Positions 1-7,165 are shown, counted from the first letter of the stretch. The stretch: 12,289 nucleotides of DNA from Candidatus Curtissbacteria bacterium RIFCSPLOWO2_01_FULL_41_18 (GCA_001776475.1 MFBQ01000018.1:1-12289), one strand, 5' to 3'. Notes: a model not told the origin generated them from the sequence alone. Made by a program: numbers and translations.

Positions 1-135
1 GGAAGGTTTTTCTTAATAGCCGGGATAATTTTATCCAAGTTTACTAACGATTCGACAACAACTGCCGCAAATACCAAAAAACGGTCATTTTGGGTCATAT
101 AAACGACCACTTTCATCAATAATTGCAAATCTCAT
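1..135 (-). pseudogene. DUF3800-like protein, 5' part only, frameshifted
   Basis: Partial gene running off the left edge. The minus strand from the ATG at 135 reads MRFAIIDESGRLYDP and then meets TGA at 87-85. In the frame one base further on, reading continues NDRFLVFAAVVVESLVNL to the window edge. Joined, the two pieces give the typical DUF3800 N-terminus: a short hydrophobic strand, the acidic DESG motif, then a hydrophobic strand about 15 residues later. DUF3800 proteins are small and of unclear function, thought by some to be nuclease-like and often found in accessory or defence regions. The break lies in the AAAA run at 91-88, where losing one A restores the frame. It could be a real pseudogene, a sequencing indel, or less likely a +1 recoding site (AAA followed by TGAC). 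No clear ribosome binding site is seen. The family call is fairly good; the state of the gene is unresolved. Confidence 0.6.
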
Positions 136-192
136 TGGTTGATTTTATCTTATCACGCAACTGTTTGATCCCGTAGGTAAAAGTTCTAACCA

Positions 193-298
193 TTCGACAA
201 GCTCATGGTCTTCGACATCGCTCGTCTAGACCCGCTATGCAAGGCTGGTCTACGTGCCCCGGCACCGCATCAAACGCAGTGGTCGAGTTTGACTCGAC
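193..298. repeat. Cluster of intergenic dyad repeats
   Basis: This gene-free stretch is a string of inverted repeats. CCATTCGACAAGCTCATGG at 193-211 resembles the TGAGCTTGTCGAA dyads common between bacterial genes. GTGCC-CC-GGCAC lies at 254-265. GTCGAG-TTTGA-CTCGAC at 282-298 is a perfect 6-bp stem. GGTCTACGTG just before the second dyad recurs at 681-690. The stretch separates the divergent genes at 135 and 366 and has no credible ORF of its own; the long minus-strand frame through it is a shadow. Confidence 0.55.
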
Positions 299-328
299 AC
301 ACCGCATTTTAGCCTTGATTTTTGCTTC

Positions 329-357
329 TTGACAGTCAATACAAACAAAAAGATAAT
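329..357 (+). promoter_or_regulatory. Sigma70-type promoter, near-leaderless
   Basis: A consensus TTGACA at 329-334 and GATAAT at 352-357 are separated by exactly 17 bp. The expected transcription start (about 364) is within two bases of the ATG at 366, and no Shine-Dalgarno sequence fits in between. The gene is therefore probably read from a leaderless or nearly leaderless mRNA. Confidence 0.75.
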
Positions 358-365
358 GTAGATCT

Positions 366-608
366 ATGACAGATTTAACATTGAAAAAAATTGAAGAGGT
401 ACTTGACAAAAAGCTTGACCAAAAACTTGAATCCATTAAGAAAAAACTCGATGAACATTCAGACAAATTAGATGCTTTGACCCTCGATATGATTGATGTT
501 CAAAAGAAAACCGATCTATTGCCTGATCTTCACAGTATGATTAAAGGTACCAAAGAAAAAGTAGATGATCACGAAGAGAGAATCCAAAGACTAGAAAACG
601 CTGCTTAA
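366..608 (+). CDS. Small coiled-coil protein (paralogue of 11217-11453)
   Basis: This 80-residue, highly charged protein has no membrane segment, signal peptide or cysteine. Residues about 4-45 and 57-78 show heptad spacing of Leu/Ile/Val among Lys/Glu/Asp, typical of a two-part coiled coil with a break around the DLLPDLHS stretch. It shares length and two blocks with the protein at 11217-11453: an N-terminal block around LDEHSDKLDALT (LEKHTKKLDGIT there) and a C-terminal block V..HE.RI...E. The two are clearly paralogues. The start is fixed by the promoter at 329-357, which leaves almost no untranslated leader. A role in oligomerisation or as a scaffold is a guess. The enzyme genes nearby give no functional hint. 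Confidence 0.8.
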   Translation: MTDLTLKKIEEVLDKKLDQKLESIKKKLDEHSDKLDALTLDMIDVQKKTDLLPDLHSMIKGTKEKVDDHEERIQRLENAA

Positions 609-617
609 ATTCCCAAC

Positions 618-628
618 CCAAAAAGTTC
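618..628 (+). repeat. CCAAAAAGTTC motif, copy 1
   Basis: CCAAAAAGTTC lies 10 bases after the stop codon at 608. The same 11 bases recur at 1256 and 1582, where they extend to CCAAAAAGTTCTCC. This copy diverges after the C at 628. Confidence 0.5.
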
Positions 629-659
629 ATTTCGTAAACTCAATGTAAACTAACATCGT

Positions 660-697
660 TTACCCTGAGTTTTATCGAAGGGTCTACGTGTCGGCAC
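660..697. repeat. Dyad repeat with TCTACGTG flank
   Basis: ACCCTGAGTTTTATCGAAGGGT forms a short stem (ACCCT/AGGGT) resembling the CCTGAGCTTGTCGAAGG intergenic dyad. It is followed by CTACGTGTCGGCAC, which matches the GGTCTACGTGCCCCGGCAC region near 247-265. It could act in transcription termination after the gene ending at 608, but no U-tract follows. Confidence 0.45.
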
Positions 698-751
698 AAT
701 TTAAGATTGGCATTTAAATTTAGCCTGTTGGGATAAGCCCGTCACTTCTTT

Positions 752-781
752 TTGACGTTCAAGTCGTAAAAGTAGTAGTAT
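752..781 (+). promoter_or_regulatory. Promoter of 791 gene, near-leaderless
   Basis: TTGACG at 752-757 and TAGTAT at 776-781 are 18 bp apart. The -10 box ends nine bases before the ATG at 791, and there is no purine-rich ribosome binding site. The layout matches the promoter at 329-357. Confidence 0.55.
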
Positions 782-790
782 TCATTTTCC

Positions 791-1213
791 ATGACGCAAG
801 ACCGGAGGGTATCTCCAAGTAACCCAGATTGGGGAAAAGCTGACGATAAATTACAGCAAGCCCAGAAATTGTACGATGAGGGTTTTATAACATTCAGACA
901 ATTCAAGATGGGTTATGTCCTAAAAGGTTTGGCAGGCCGTGTACATAGTCATTATGCTATAAGGTGGAGCCTATCAAAACGTCCTGATATAGACACTAGA
1001 TACGATGACAGGCGTAGATATAAACTTTCAGTAAAGAGAAAATCAGGAAAATCGAATCAGAAACAGGAAAACCCACGAAGACACATATATGTAGAATCCT
1101 CCGATGCGGATTTTATAGACATAGTTTCAGAAACAGAGGAAAGACTACCAACACAAGGATTAACACCAAATTTAATATTAGAAGCTCTTATAAGACATAT
1201 TGAGCTATCTTAA
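791..1213 (+). CDS. Unknown basic 140-residue protein
   Basis: I do not recognise this protein. It is 140 residues, soluble in appearance and rich in Arg/Lys. Residues about 1-55 contain a helical stretch (DDKLQQAQKLYDEGF and on), the middle (about 63-98) is a very basic, probably flexible segment, and residues about 99-140 look folded with strand-then-helix character (HIYVESSDADF, then NLILEALIRHIEL). The basic linker would suit nucleic-acid binding, but no helix-turn-helix, zinc ligand or ribbon-helix-helix motif is convincing. The start follows a -10 box by nine bases with no ribosome binding site. It stands alone between the coiled-coil gene and the DUF4242-like gene, with its own promoter. 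Confidence 0.65.
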   Translation: MTQDRRVSPSNPDWGKADDKLQQAQKLYDEGFITFRQFKMGYVLKGLAGRVHSHYAIRWSLSKRPDIDTRYDDRRRYKLSVKRKSGKSNQKQENPRRHIYVESSDADFIDIVSETEERLPTQGLTPNLILEALIRHIELS

Positions 1214-1255
1214 TTTCGCCACCCTAATCATAGAAAAGTTATTTACATTTTGAAG

Positions 1256-1269
1256 CCAAAAAGTTCTCC
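1256..1269 (+). repeat. CCAAAAAGTTCTCC motif, copy 2
   Basis: A 14-base exact match to 1582-1595, located 8 bases upstream of the extended -10 promoter at 1277-1285. Together with 618 and 1582 it forms a set of three intergenic copies. Confidence 0.5.
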
Positions 1270-1276
1270 ATCTACA

Positions 1277-1285
1277 TGGTATACT
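1277..1285 (+). promoter_or_regulatory. Extended -10 promoter of 1313 gene
   Basis: TGG followed by TATACT is an extended -10 element. No good -35 lies at 16-18 bp. Transcription would begin around 1292, giving a leader of about 20 bases that holds the ribosome binding site. Confidence 0.5.
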
Positions 1286-1295
1286 CACTTCAAGT

Positions 1296-1305
1296 AAGGA
1301 GGTGA
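1296..1305 (+). promoter_or_regulatory. Strong Shine-Dalgarno site
   Basis: AAGGAGGTGA is a near-perfect match to the anti-SD of 16S rRNA and ends seven bases before the ATG at 1313. It fixes that start and contrasts with the neighbouring SD-less genes. Confidence 0.85.
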
Positions 1306-1312
1306 AACAAAA

Positions 1313-1567
1313 ATGGCGCAGTTTTTAGGAGTTCACAAATCAACTGATATTGGAGTAATGACTGATCAACAGGCTGTTGATGGATTTAACAAATATAAAG
1401 AAGCAGCAAGCAAAATGGGCCTTAATGCAACCCATGCCCACTACAGTCTTGAAAAAGGCTTTGCTTACTGTATAACCGAAGCGGAGAGTGCAGATAAGGT
1501 AAGAGAGGCCCATGCCAGTGTCGATATTCCGCTGGAGGACGTAATTGAGGTTAAAACCGTAAGCTAA
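1313..1567 (+). CDS. DUF4242-like small ferredoxin-fold protein
   Basis: An 84-residue protein matching the pattern of the DUF4242 / SCO4226 nickel-binding-like family: an N-terminal strand, a helix ending near AASKMGLNA, a strand carrying HAHYS, the segment KGFAYCITEAESADKVREAH, then PLEDVIEV at the C-terminus. The fold expected is a small alpha-beta dimeric barrel. Family members can bind a metal through His and Cys; here the candidates are His40, His42, Cys52 and His65, which I infer from pattern only. There is no signal peptide, so it is cytoplasmic. A very strong ribosome binding site sits seven bases upstream and an extended -10 promoter upstream of that, suggesting high expression. It converges on korB with a 53-base gap. 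The biological role is unknown. Confidence 0.75.
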   Translation: MAQFLGVHKSTDIGVMTDQQAVDGFNKYKEAASKMGLNATHAHYSLEKGFAYCITEAESADKVREAHASVDIPLEDVIEVKTVS

Positions 1568-1581
1568 TTTTTACGTAAGGC

Positions 1582-1595
1582 CCAAAAAGTTCTCC
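1582..1595 (+). repeat. CCAAAAAGTTCTCC motif, copy 3
   Basis: An exact 14-base match to 1256-1269, lying 14 bases after the stop of the DUF4242-like gene in the convergent gap before korB. Confidence 0.5.
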
Positions 1596-1620
1596 TAAAA
1601 CAAGTCTATCAGTAAGAAGA

Positions 1621-2487
1621 TTATTCAAATTCTTTAATTAAAGCGGAAAGATTAACCGTTTCGATCGAATGATTAACTAGAGGTGATTGAGACAGCTCAC
1701 TTACTTGCTCATGATAAGCAGGCTTAGATTCTTGAAAGAATAATCCTATCGGCAACTTATCATCATCCCGCATTACCTGGTTCCAAGCTGCTTTACGATC
1801 ATTTGGATTGTGGCCGAGCTCTTCAAGTTTAACCATCCTTTGCCGATACCACTCGTGATTTTGAACAGGATTAAACACCGGACACGGCTGCAAAACATCG
1901 ATTATTGAAAATCCAATATGACCAATACCTTCCGTAATTCTTTGCGCAAGTCTGGGAATATCCGGGGCAAATTCGCGGGCTACAAAGCTTGCATGATTAG
2001 TAAGTGAAATTGCAATAGGATTCAGCGGTTCCTCAACGCTTCCTTCCGGAGTTGATTTGGTTTTGGTACCTTTATCTGTAGTTGGACTCATTTGACCGGT
2101 CGTCAAGCTATAACGATGATTGTTGTGAACTATAACCGTAATATCATGATTGCCACGCATTAGATTTAAAAAGTGGGTGCCGCCCTCGCCATAACAACCG
2201 CCATCACCAATGACAATGACAACTTTAAGATCGTGGTTGGCAAGTTTTGCACCAACCGCGGTTGGCAAAGCTCGCCCGTGAAGAGTGTGAAATCCCCAGT
2301 AAGCAAGAAAATCTGCCATGTCACCTGAGCAACCAACATCATAAAAAATGGCAATTTTTTCGCGGGGAGATCCCGTACCTTCTATACCTTTTTTAATCGA
2401 AGCCCAAATAGCAAAATCGCCGCATCCCGGACACCATGTTGGATTGTACGGATAAACTTCTTTTTTGGTTTGGACAAGCTCCTGCAT
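1621..2487 (-). CDS. korB: 2-oxoacid:ferredoxin oxidoreductase, beta subunit
   Basis: The 288-residue beta subunit binds thiamine diphosphate and one 4Fe-4S cluster and oxidises a 2-oxoacid with CoA to acyl-CoA, CO2 and reduced ferredoxin. Cluster ligands are visible as C19 and C22 (WCPGC), C53 (DVGCSGD) and C202 (QPCPVFNP), the four-cysteine set of the two-subunit archaeal and Firmicutes type. The thiamine diphosphate/Mg motif is G94-DGG through N122-N123, followed by TGQMSPTT at 131-137. Length is normal for KorB. The ATG directly abuts the TAA of korA, so translation is coupled. It is the last gene of acsA-korA-korB. The substrate (pyruvate, 2-oxoglutarate or other) cannot be read from sequence. 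No ferredoxin gene is in the window. Confidence 0.93.
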   Translation of the reverse strand: MQELVQTKKEVYPYNPTWCPGCGDFAIWASIKKGIEGTGSPREKIAIFYDVGCSGDMADFLAYWGFHTLHGRALPTAVGAKLANHDLKVVIVIGDGGCYGEGGTHFLNLMRGNHDITVIVHNNHRYSLTTGQMSPTTDKGTKTKSTPEGSVEEPLNPIAISLTNHASFVAREFAPDIPRLAQRITEGIGHIGFSIIDVLQPCPVFNPVQNHEWYRQRMVKLEELGHNPNDRKAAWNQVMRDDDKLPIGLFFQESKPAYHEQVSELSQSPLVNHSIETVNLSALIKEFE

Positions 2488-4224
2488 TTATGCTTTAAAG
2501 TTTTTGACGAAAGTAACAATTTCTTCCGGATAAAAGGGGCGGCCATCGAAGCGATGGTATCTTTCCTTGATCATAACCCCGGTTTCTTGAGCAATCAGGC
2601 CAGCAAGTTGTCCTAAATAATTGCCTTCAATAACCACTACATTTCTCGAACTTTCAATAACTTTTTTAACCTGATCTTTGGGAAACGGCCAAAGCCAGGA
2701 AAGATTAAGAATGCTAACTGGTATATTGTCTTTTTTTAGAATTTGTTTGGCAGCAAGCAAAGAACCCTTGGTCGAGCCAAATGAGATAAAAGTAATTTTG
2801 GCATCTAAATCCACATCCCAAAACTGAGGTGGAATTTCCCCAGTCATTAAATCCATTTTTCGAAAGCGTTTATCGACTTGGTTTTTGCGGTCGCTAGATT
2901 CTTCCGAAGATAAACCATATTTAGTATGGGTATAACTATTTGCTAAATGCGGTCCCCACCCAAAACCAGGAATACTGCGTTTGGAAATACCAGTATCGGT
3001 CAGCTCGTACCTTGGGTAAAAACCCGAATCGTCAATCTGCGGATTGAAATCAAGTCCAAATCGGGCATTTTGAAAAACGGTTTGGTCTAGTTTAAAAGTA
3101 TGCCTGCTTTCAGCAAGATACTTATCAGAAAGCAGAATAACCGGTGTTTGGTATTTTTCAGCTAGCTCCATGCTTTTTTTGGCAATATCAAAAGCCTCCT
3201 GTGCATCGCCTGGAGCTAGAACAAATCGGGGGAATTCACCGTGGCTTGCTGAAAGAACAAAATTAAGGTCTCCCTGGGCAGTCCAAGTCGGCAGACCAAG
3301 GGCCGGGCCAGGCCGCATGGCCTCAAAAAATACAACGGGTAATTCAGCAACGCCACAAAGACCCAAGGCCTCAACCATGTAGCAAAAACCACCACCCGAG
3401 GTACCAACCATAGCACGGGTCCCAGCAAAGGCAGCCCCACAAGCCATGTTAGCTGCGCTAATTTCATCCTCTGCATGCTTTACAACTATTTGTGTCGGTG
3501 TTTTCTTGGCGCAAGCAGCTAAATAGTGAAGGACTGAACTTGAAGGCGTCATCGGATAGGCAGCGTAAAACTGCAAACCCCCAGCAAGAGCCCCAAGACA
3601 AACGGCCTCGTTCCCGGTTAATGTTAAATGTTTCACGTCTGGCTGTTTTTCCACTTTTAATATTGGCCGGGTTTTTTGAGCCATGTATTGGAAACCGATT
3701 GAGGCAGCTTTTTTGTTAAGATCAACAACTTCTTTGCCTTTATCACCAAAAACATCAGAAATAACTTCTTCAAGAAGATTCAAATCCAGTCCAAACAAAT
3801 AAATCGAAGCGCCCAAAGCAACATTATTGCCCATTAATTCCTTGCCACCAACATCGCGGGCTAGCTCGACCATTGGTAAATCAATTGCTTTGCCTTTAAT
3901 TCGGTACTCGGAAATATTTATACTGTCATCTTGGCCATCATAAAGGACGACGGAATTTGCGGCTAGTTCTTCCAGGTGAAAATCAAGACCATCTTTGTTA
4001 ATCGCAGCTAAAACATCGACGTTTAAGTTTTGAGAAAAAACAGGATGCTTTGCTGCGTGTACTTGATATGTATTGTGGCCTCCGGTGATTAGCGAAGGGT
4101 ATTCGGTATAATCGAATATATACCAGCCATGGCGAGCACAGGTTTTGCTAAAGAGAAGCCCGGTAGACATAATTCCCTCACCGGCAGCACCCGCAACTTT
4201 CCAAACAATATTATCCCTATCCAT
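2488..4224 (-). CDS. korA: 2-oxoacid:ferredoxin oxidoreductase, fused gamma-alpha subunit
   Basis: A 578-residue protein. Residues 1 to about 190 are the gamma (catalytic) domain, with the GAAGEG motif at 12-17 and the YPSLITGGHNTYQ stretch. From about 205 comes the alpha pyrimidine-binding domain, with the signature YPMTPSS at 223-229 and the AEDEISA and TSGGGF motifs. The C-terminal domain (about 460-578) ends in a Rossmann-like CoA/transketolase-C fold (VVVIEGNYLGQLAGLI). It pairs with KorB to form the two-subunit enzyme. An in-frame ATG at 4257 would overlap acsA by 32 bases; I prefer the ATG at 4224 because GAGGAA lies seven bases upstream and it sits one base after the acsA stop. A Firmicutes-like KorA is the nearest type I can recall. 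Confidence 0.93.
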   Translation of the reverse strand: MDRDNIVWKVAGAAGEGIMSTGLLFSKTCARHGWYIFDYTEYPSLITGGHNTYQVHAAKHPVFSQNLNVDVLAAINKDGLDFHLEELAANSVVLYDGQDDSINISEYRIKGKAIDLPMVELARDVGGKELMGNNVALGASIYLFGLDLNLLEEVISDVFGDKGKEVVDLNKKAASIGFQYMAQKTRPILKVEKQPDVKHLTLTGNEAVCLGALAGGLQFYAAYPMTPSSSVLHYLAACAKKTPTQIVVKHAEDEISAANMACGAAFAGTRAMVGTSGGGFCYMVEALGLCGVAELPVVFFEAMRPGPALGLPTWTAQGDLNFVLSASHGEFPRFVLAPGDAQEAFDIAKKSMELAEKYQTPVILLSDKYLAESRHTFKLDQTVFQNARFGLDFNPQIDDSGFYPRYELTDTGISKRSIPGFGWGPHLANSYTHTKYGLSSEESSDRKNQVDKRFRKMDLMTGEIPPQFWDVDLDAKITFISFGSTKGSLLAAKQILKKDNIPVSILNLSWLWPFPKDQVKKVIESSRNVVVIEGNYLGQLAGLIAQETGVMIKERYHRFDGRPFYPEEIVTFVKNFKA

Positions 4225-4225
4225 G

Positions 4226-5977
4226 TTAATATTCCTCAAGGGTAGATGTATCCCCAAGCGATAAACCCAGCTCTTTAGCCTTAAGAAGCCTCCTCATTAT
4301 TTTTCCAGATCGGGTCTTGGGGAGTTTATCAATAAATTCTATTTCGCGAGGATAAGCATGAGCAGCCAGGTGTTTCTTAACGAACTCTTGAATATCTTCT
4401 TTTAATTTTTCCGATGGCCTAACACCTTCTTTTAGCTTGACAAAAGCCTTGATTATTTCCCCTCGCAAAGGATCCGGCTTACCGATCACTCCTGCTTCAA
4501 TTACATTTTGATGTTCAATAAGGGCCGACTCGACTTCAAACGGGCCAACCCTCTCGCCTGAGGTTTTAATAACATCATCTGCTCTTCCGATAAACCAAAA
4601 ATAACCATCTTTGTCCTTGTATGCTCTGTCACCCGAAATATACCAATGCCTCTTAAAATAAGACTCGTATTTCTCAGGCCTCCTCCAGATGGTTTTCATC
4701 ATTGAGGGCCACCCCGGCTTTATAGCTAAATTACCTTCATCACCCACGGGAAGTTCTTTACCTTCATCATCAACGATTGCTGCGGTTATTCCCGGCAACG
4801 GTTTACCCATCGAACCGGGTTTTATGTCCATTGACGGATAATTGGCAATTAGTATGCCTCCTGTTTCTGTTTGCCACCAATTATCGTGAAAAGGCAACCC
4901 GAAAACCTTCAAGCCCCAGCGAATCGGCTCGGGGTTAAGCGGCTCGCCAACACTAGCAAGATACCTTAAAGAAGATAAATCGTATTTTCTGACTAAATCG
5001 CTTCCAGCTGCCTGAAGCATTCTTATTGCGGTTGGCGCTGTATACCAAACATTTACTTTATAATCCTGAATTATCTGGTACCAAACTTCCGGATCGAAAC
5101 GACCATTATAGACAACTGTTGCAGCACCATTACTCCATGAACCAAGGATTTCATATGCAATACCCGTCACCCAGCCCGGATCCGCCGTACACCAATAGAC
5201 ATCATCATCTCTTAAATCTAAAACATACTTTGCACTGATATGTTCGTGGATAATCGCCCTGTGCGCATGAACCACTCCTTTGGGCTTGCCTGTTGTTCCA
5301 GAAGTATACAGCATAAATGCATAATCATCAGGATCCATTTGTCTAGTCTTATAACTCGTCGATTGCTTCTTTAAAAGTTCAGGGAGATTAAGAATTTTTT
5401 TGCCGTGAATTTTTAGACGATTTGTCTCTTTCTCCTCGCCAGTCACCAAAACTGTTTCAAGATGGGGAAGCTTGTGCGCGACTTTAGCAACCCTGTCAAA
5501 AAGTTCTGGCTCTGTTACCAAAATTTTCGCCTGGCTGTTCCCTAAACGGTCTTCAATCGCCTGCGGCCCAAAAGCAGCAAACATTGTGCCGGCAATTGCC
5601 CCACGCTTTAGTGTTCCTAAAAAACCGTAATATAAAGTCGGGACGCGTGAAAGGAAAAAAAACACCCTGTCTCCGATATCTATCGAGAAGTCGTGAAGTA
5701 AGTTAGCAAATTGGCTAGAAAGTTGATTTAATTCCGAAAATGTAAATTTTTCTTTTTGGTCATCTGCCCCCATCCAGTAGAGGGCAATTTTATTTTTTCG
5801 CCAGTTTAGAGCATTTCTTTCTACGGCATTGTAAGCAGCATTAAGCTTATCTTCTTTAAAATCTATCTCTTTTTGGGCAAGCTCCCAAGAAAATGATTTT
5901 CTTACGCGTTTATAATCAAGAAGGTTGGGTTCAACTTTAAACAAAGAAGCCTTTTTTTTGATAATCCCGGTATTCAT
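4226..5977 (-). CDS. acsA: Acetyl-CoA synthetase, AMP-forming
   Basis: This cytoplasmic ANL-superfamily ligase catalyses acetate + ATP + CoA to acetyl-CoA + AMP + PPi. Numbering is from the ATG at 5977. The P-loop YTSGTTGKPKG starts at 224. WWQTETGG carries the tryptophan that restricts the acyl pocket to acetate-sized substrates. The hinge region is FIGRADDVIKTSGERVGP, and the catalytic lysine lies in PKTRSGKIMRR near the C-terminus. At 583 residues it fits the short AcsA form (about 570 in Bacillus) rather than the 650-residue Acs. A GTG at 6010 would add 11 residues; ATG is preferred for its weak AGAG upstream and normal length. It is followed after one base by korA, so the operon couples acyl-CoA chemistry with ferredoxin-linked 2-oxoacid oxidation. 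The RSGK lysine is present for possible acetylation control. Confidence 0.95.
   Translation of the reverse strand: MNTGIIKKKASLFKVEPNLLDYKRVRKSFSWELAQKEIDFKEDKLNAAYNAVERNALNWRKNKIALYWMGADDQKEKFTFSELNQLSSQFANLLHDFSIDIGDRVFFFLSRVPTLYYGFLGTLKRGAIAGTMFAAFGPQAIEDRLGNSQAKILVTEPELFDRVAKVAHKLPHLETVLVTGEEKETNRLKIHGKKILNLPELLKKQSTSYKTRQMDPDDYAFMLYTSGTTGKPKGVVHAHRAIIHEHISAKYVLDLRDDDVYWCTADPGWVTGIAYEILGSWSNGAATVVYNGRFDPEVWYQIIQDYKVNVWYTAPTAIRMLQAAGSDLVRKYDLSSLRYLASVGEPLNPEPIRWGLKVFGLPFHDNWWQTETGGILIANYPSMDIKPGSMGKPLPGITAAIVDDEGKELPVGDEGNLAIKPGWPSMMKTIWRRPEKYESYFKRHWYISGDRAYKDKDGYFWFIGRADDVIKTSGERVGPFEVESALIEHQNVIEAGVIGKPDPLRGEIIKAFVKLKEGVRPSEKLKEDIQEFVKKHLAAHAYPREIEFIDKLPKTRSGKIMRRLLKAKELGLSLGDTSTLEEY
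4232..4237 (-). promoter_or_regulatory. Ribosome binding site deciding the korA start
   Basis: The minus strand reads GAGGAA seven bases before the ATG at 4224, within the last codons of acsA. It favours 4224 over the upstream ATG at 4257. Confidence 0.7.
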
Positions 5978-6077
5978 AAGTATCTCTTGGGTCAAAGTTT
6001 GTCTCTTCACTTAAATTTAACATAGAAAAACTACCTGTACAATTATAATTTCAAAACTGTTGTATATTTTGATTAAA

Positions 6078-6083
6078 TATGAT
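6078..6083 (+). promoter_or_regulatory. Candidate -10 box of the SDR gene
   Basis: TATGAT ends five bases before the ATG at 6089; no convincing -35 lies at 16-18 bp and no Shine-Dalgarno is present. A second TATAAT within the palindrome ATTATAAT (6042-6049) could serve either strand of this 111-base divergent region. Which is used cannot be decided here. Confidence 0.35.
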
Positions 6084-6088
6084 TTAAA

Positions 6089-6910
6089 ATGAAGGCAGTG
6101 GCAGAAATAACCCCAATTTCCCAAATTATTAGCCTTCGACAAAAAACGGCTATTGTCACCGGAGGAGCAATGGGGATTGGCTTTGGAATTGCTCATCGAC
6201 TTGCAGAAGCAGGATCAAACGTGGTTATTGCGGATTTCAACGAGGCTGCCGCAAACCAGTCCGCAAATGAACTTCTGCAAAAAGGCTTTAGGGCAAAAGC
6301 AATCAAAGTTGATGTATCTATCCAAAATGAAGTTCTAACGATGGTTGAAGAAACAATCAATACTTTTGGTAGTGTTGATATTTTAATTAACAATGCCGGG
6401 ATCTATCCCAATATCTTAGTAATGAATATGACGCAGGAAGATTTTGAGAAAGTTATAAGCGTCAATCTTAAAGGAGTATTTTTATGTACAAAAAAAGTAG
6501 CTGAAGAAATGATCGCTCAGGGAAGAGGAGGAAGAATTATCAATATCACTTCAATAGATGCCCTCCATCCATCATCCGCCGGGCTTGCCCATTATGACGC
6601 ATCAAAGCATGGAGTGTGGGGTTTTACTAAAAATGTGGCACTGGAACTTGCCCCACATAAGATTTGGGTCAATGCCATCGCACCAGGCGGAATTGCCACA
6701 CCAGGTGTTGAAAAAGTACAAAAGAGTATGCAAGTGCCTAAAGGTGTAGATATGACAAAGCTTCTTGAAACATTTATGGCAAAAATCCCAATGAAAAGAA
6801 TGGGAGAACCAGACGACATTGGAAAAGTAGCTTTATTTTTGGCTTCGGATATGGCCTCGTATATTACAGGAACGCAAATAGTTGTCGATGGCGGATATCT
6901 TCTGACTTGA
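6089..6910 (+). CDS. Short-chain dehydrogenase/reductase, classical type
   Basis: A 273-residue cytoplasmic oxidoreductase of the classical SDR family. The Rossmann motif TGGAMGIG is at 24-31. Asp49 at the end of strand 2 (VVIADF) suggests NAD(H) over NADP(H). DV is at 75-76 and NNAG at 101-104. The catalytic set is N126, S155 and Y169-x3-K173, and PGG near 209 is the usual turn after strand 6. The C-terminus (TGTQIVVDGGYLLT) is the family standard, so the gene is complete. The closest types are glucose/ribitol-like or 3-oxoacyl-ACP-reductase-like SDRs; the substrate cannot be told. An extra 18 residues precede the fold. It is divergent from acsA and lacks a ribosome binding site. An unrelated pathway role is as likely as one with the acsA-kor operon. 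Confidence 0.9.
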   Translation: MKAVAEITPISQIISLRQKTAIVTGGAMGIGFGIAHRLAEAGSNVVIADFNEAAANQSANELLQKGFRAKAIKVDVSIQNEVLTMVEETINTFGSVDILINNAGIYPNILVMNMTQEDFEKVISVNLKGVFLCTKKVAEEMIAQGRGGRIINITSIDALHPSSAGLAHYDASKHGVWGFTKNVALELAPHKIWVNAIAPGGIATPGVEKVQKSMQVPKGVDMTKLLETFMAKIPMKRMGEPDDIGKVALFLASDMASYITGTQIVVDGGYLLT

Positions 6911-6929
6911 TAAAGATAAACAAGCACGC

Positions 6930-6953
6930 GGTAGCCGAGTTAGATTCGGCACC
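6930..6953. repeat. Stem-loop downstream of the SDR gene
   Basis: GGT-a-GCCGA, a seven-base loop, and TCGGC-ACC form an imperfect stem 20 bases after the stop codon. No U-tract follows on the plus strand, so it is at best a weak terminator. Confidence 0.4.
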
Positions 6954-6965
6954 CTAGACTTATAG

Positions 6966-6994
6966 TTGATTACGAAAGATATTTCTGCTACAAT
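6966..6994 (+). promoter_or_regulatory. Promoter with extended -10, long leader to 7171
   Basis: TTGATT at 6966-6971 and TACAAT at 6989-6994 are 17 bp apart, with TGC just before the -10 (extended form). A start near 7001 would give a leader of about 170 bases before the ATG at 7171. Inside the leader are two small dyads: TTTAC-TCCA-GTAAA near 7039-7052, and GGTATTTT/AAAATACC near 7116-7132. Control through this leader is possible but not shown. Confidence 0.6.
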
Positions 6995-7160
6995 ACCTTC
7001 GATTTATTTTACAAAAAGTAAACTAAGGAATTAAATATATTTACTCCAGTAAAAACAGTTTTCTTTTTAACATAGCGTAAAGCTTAAGTTATTATCTGCC
7101 AAGAATGGATAAGTTGGGTATTTTGAAAATACCTGATTTTTGTTATCTGAAAAATATAAA

Positions 7161-7165
7161 AGGAG
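7161..7165 (+). promoter_or_regulatory. Ribosome binding site deciding the 7171 start
   Basis: AGGAG ends five bases before the ATG at 7171. The upstream in-frame ATG at 7105 has no such site and would add 22 residues not belonging to the nucleotidyltransferase fold. Confidence 0.85.

Noticed and set aside
85..87. UGA read as glycine in the DUF3800 frame
   Set aside because: Reading through TGA gives a sequence unlike the family and soon meets another stop; a one-base shift gives a perfect family match. The SDR gene and the VIT1-like gene also end properly at TGA.
203..466. Minus-strand open frame of 87 codons
   Set aside because: It runs antisense through the coiled-coil gene and the dyad repeats, has low-complexity Ser/Phe composition from antisense Lys/Glu codons, and has no promoter or ribosome binding site.
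3170..3719. Several open frames opposite or out of frame with korA
   Set aside because: They are shadows of korA codon structure; korA itself carries complete family motifs through this stretch.
6153..6927. Extra frames on both strands over the SDR gene
   Set aside because: They overlap a gene with all SDR catalytic motifs and show no family resemblance.
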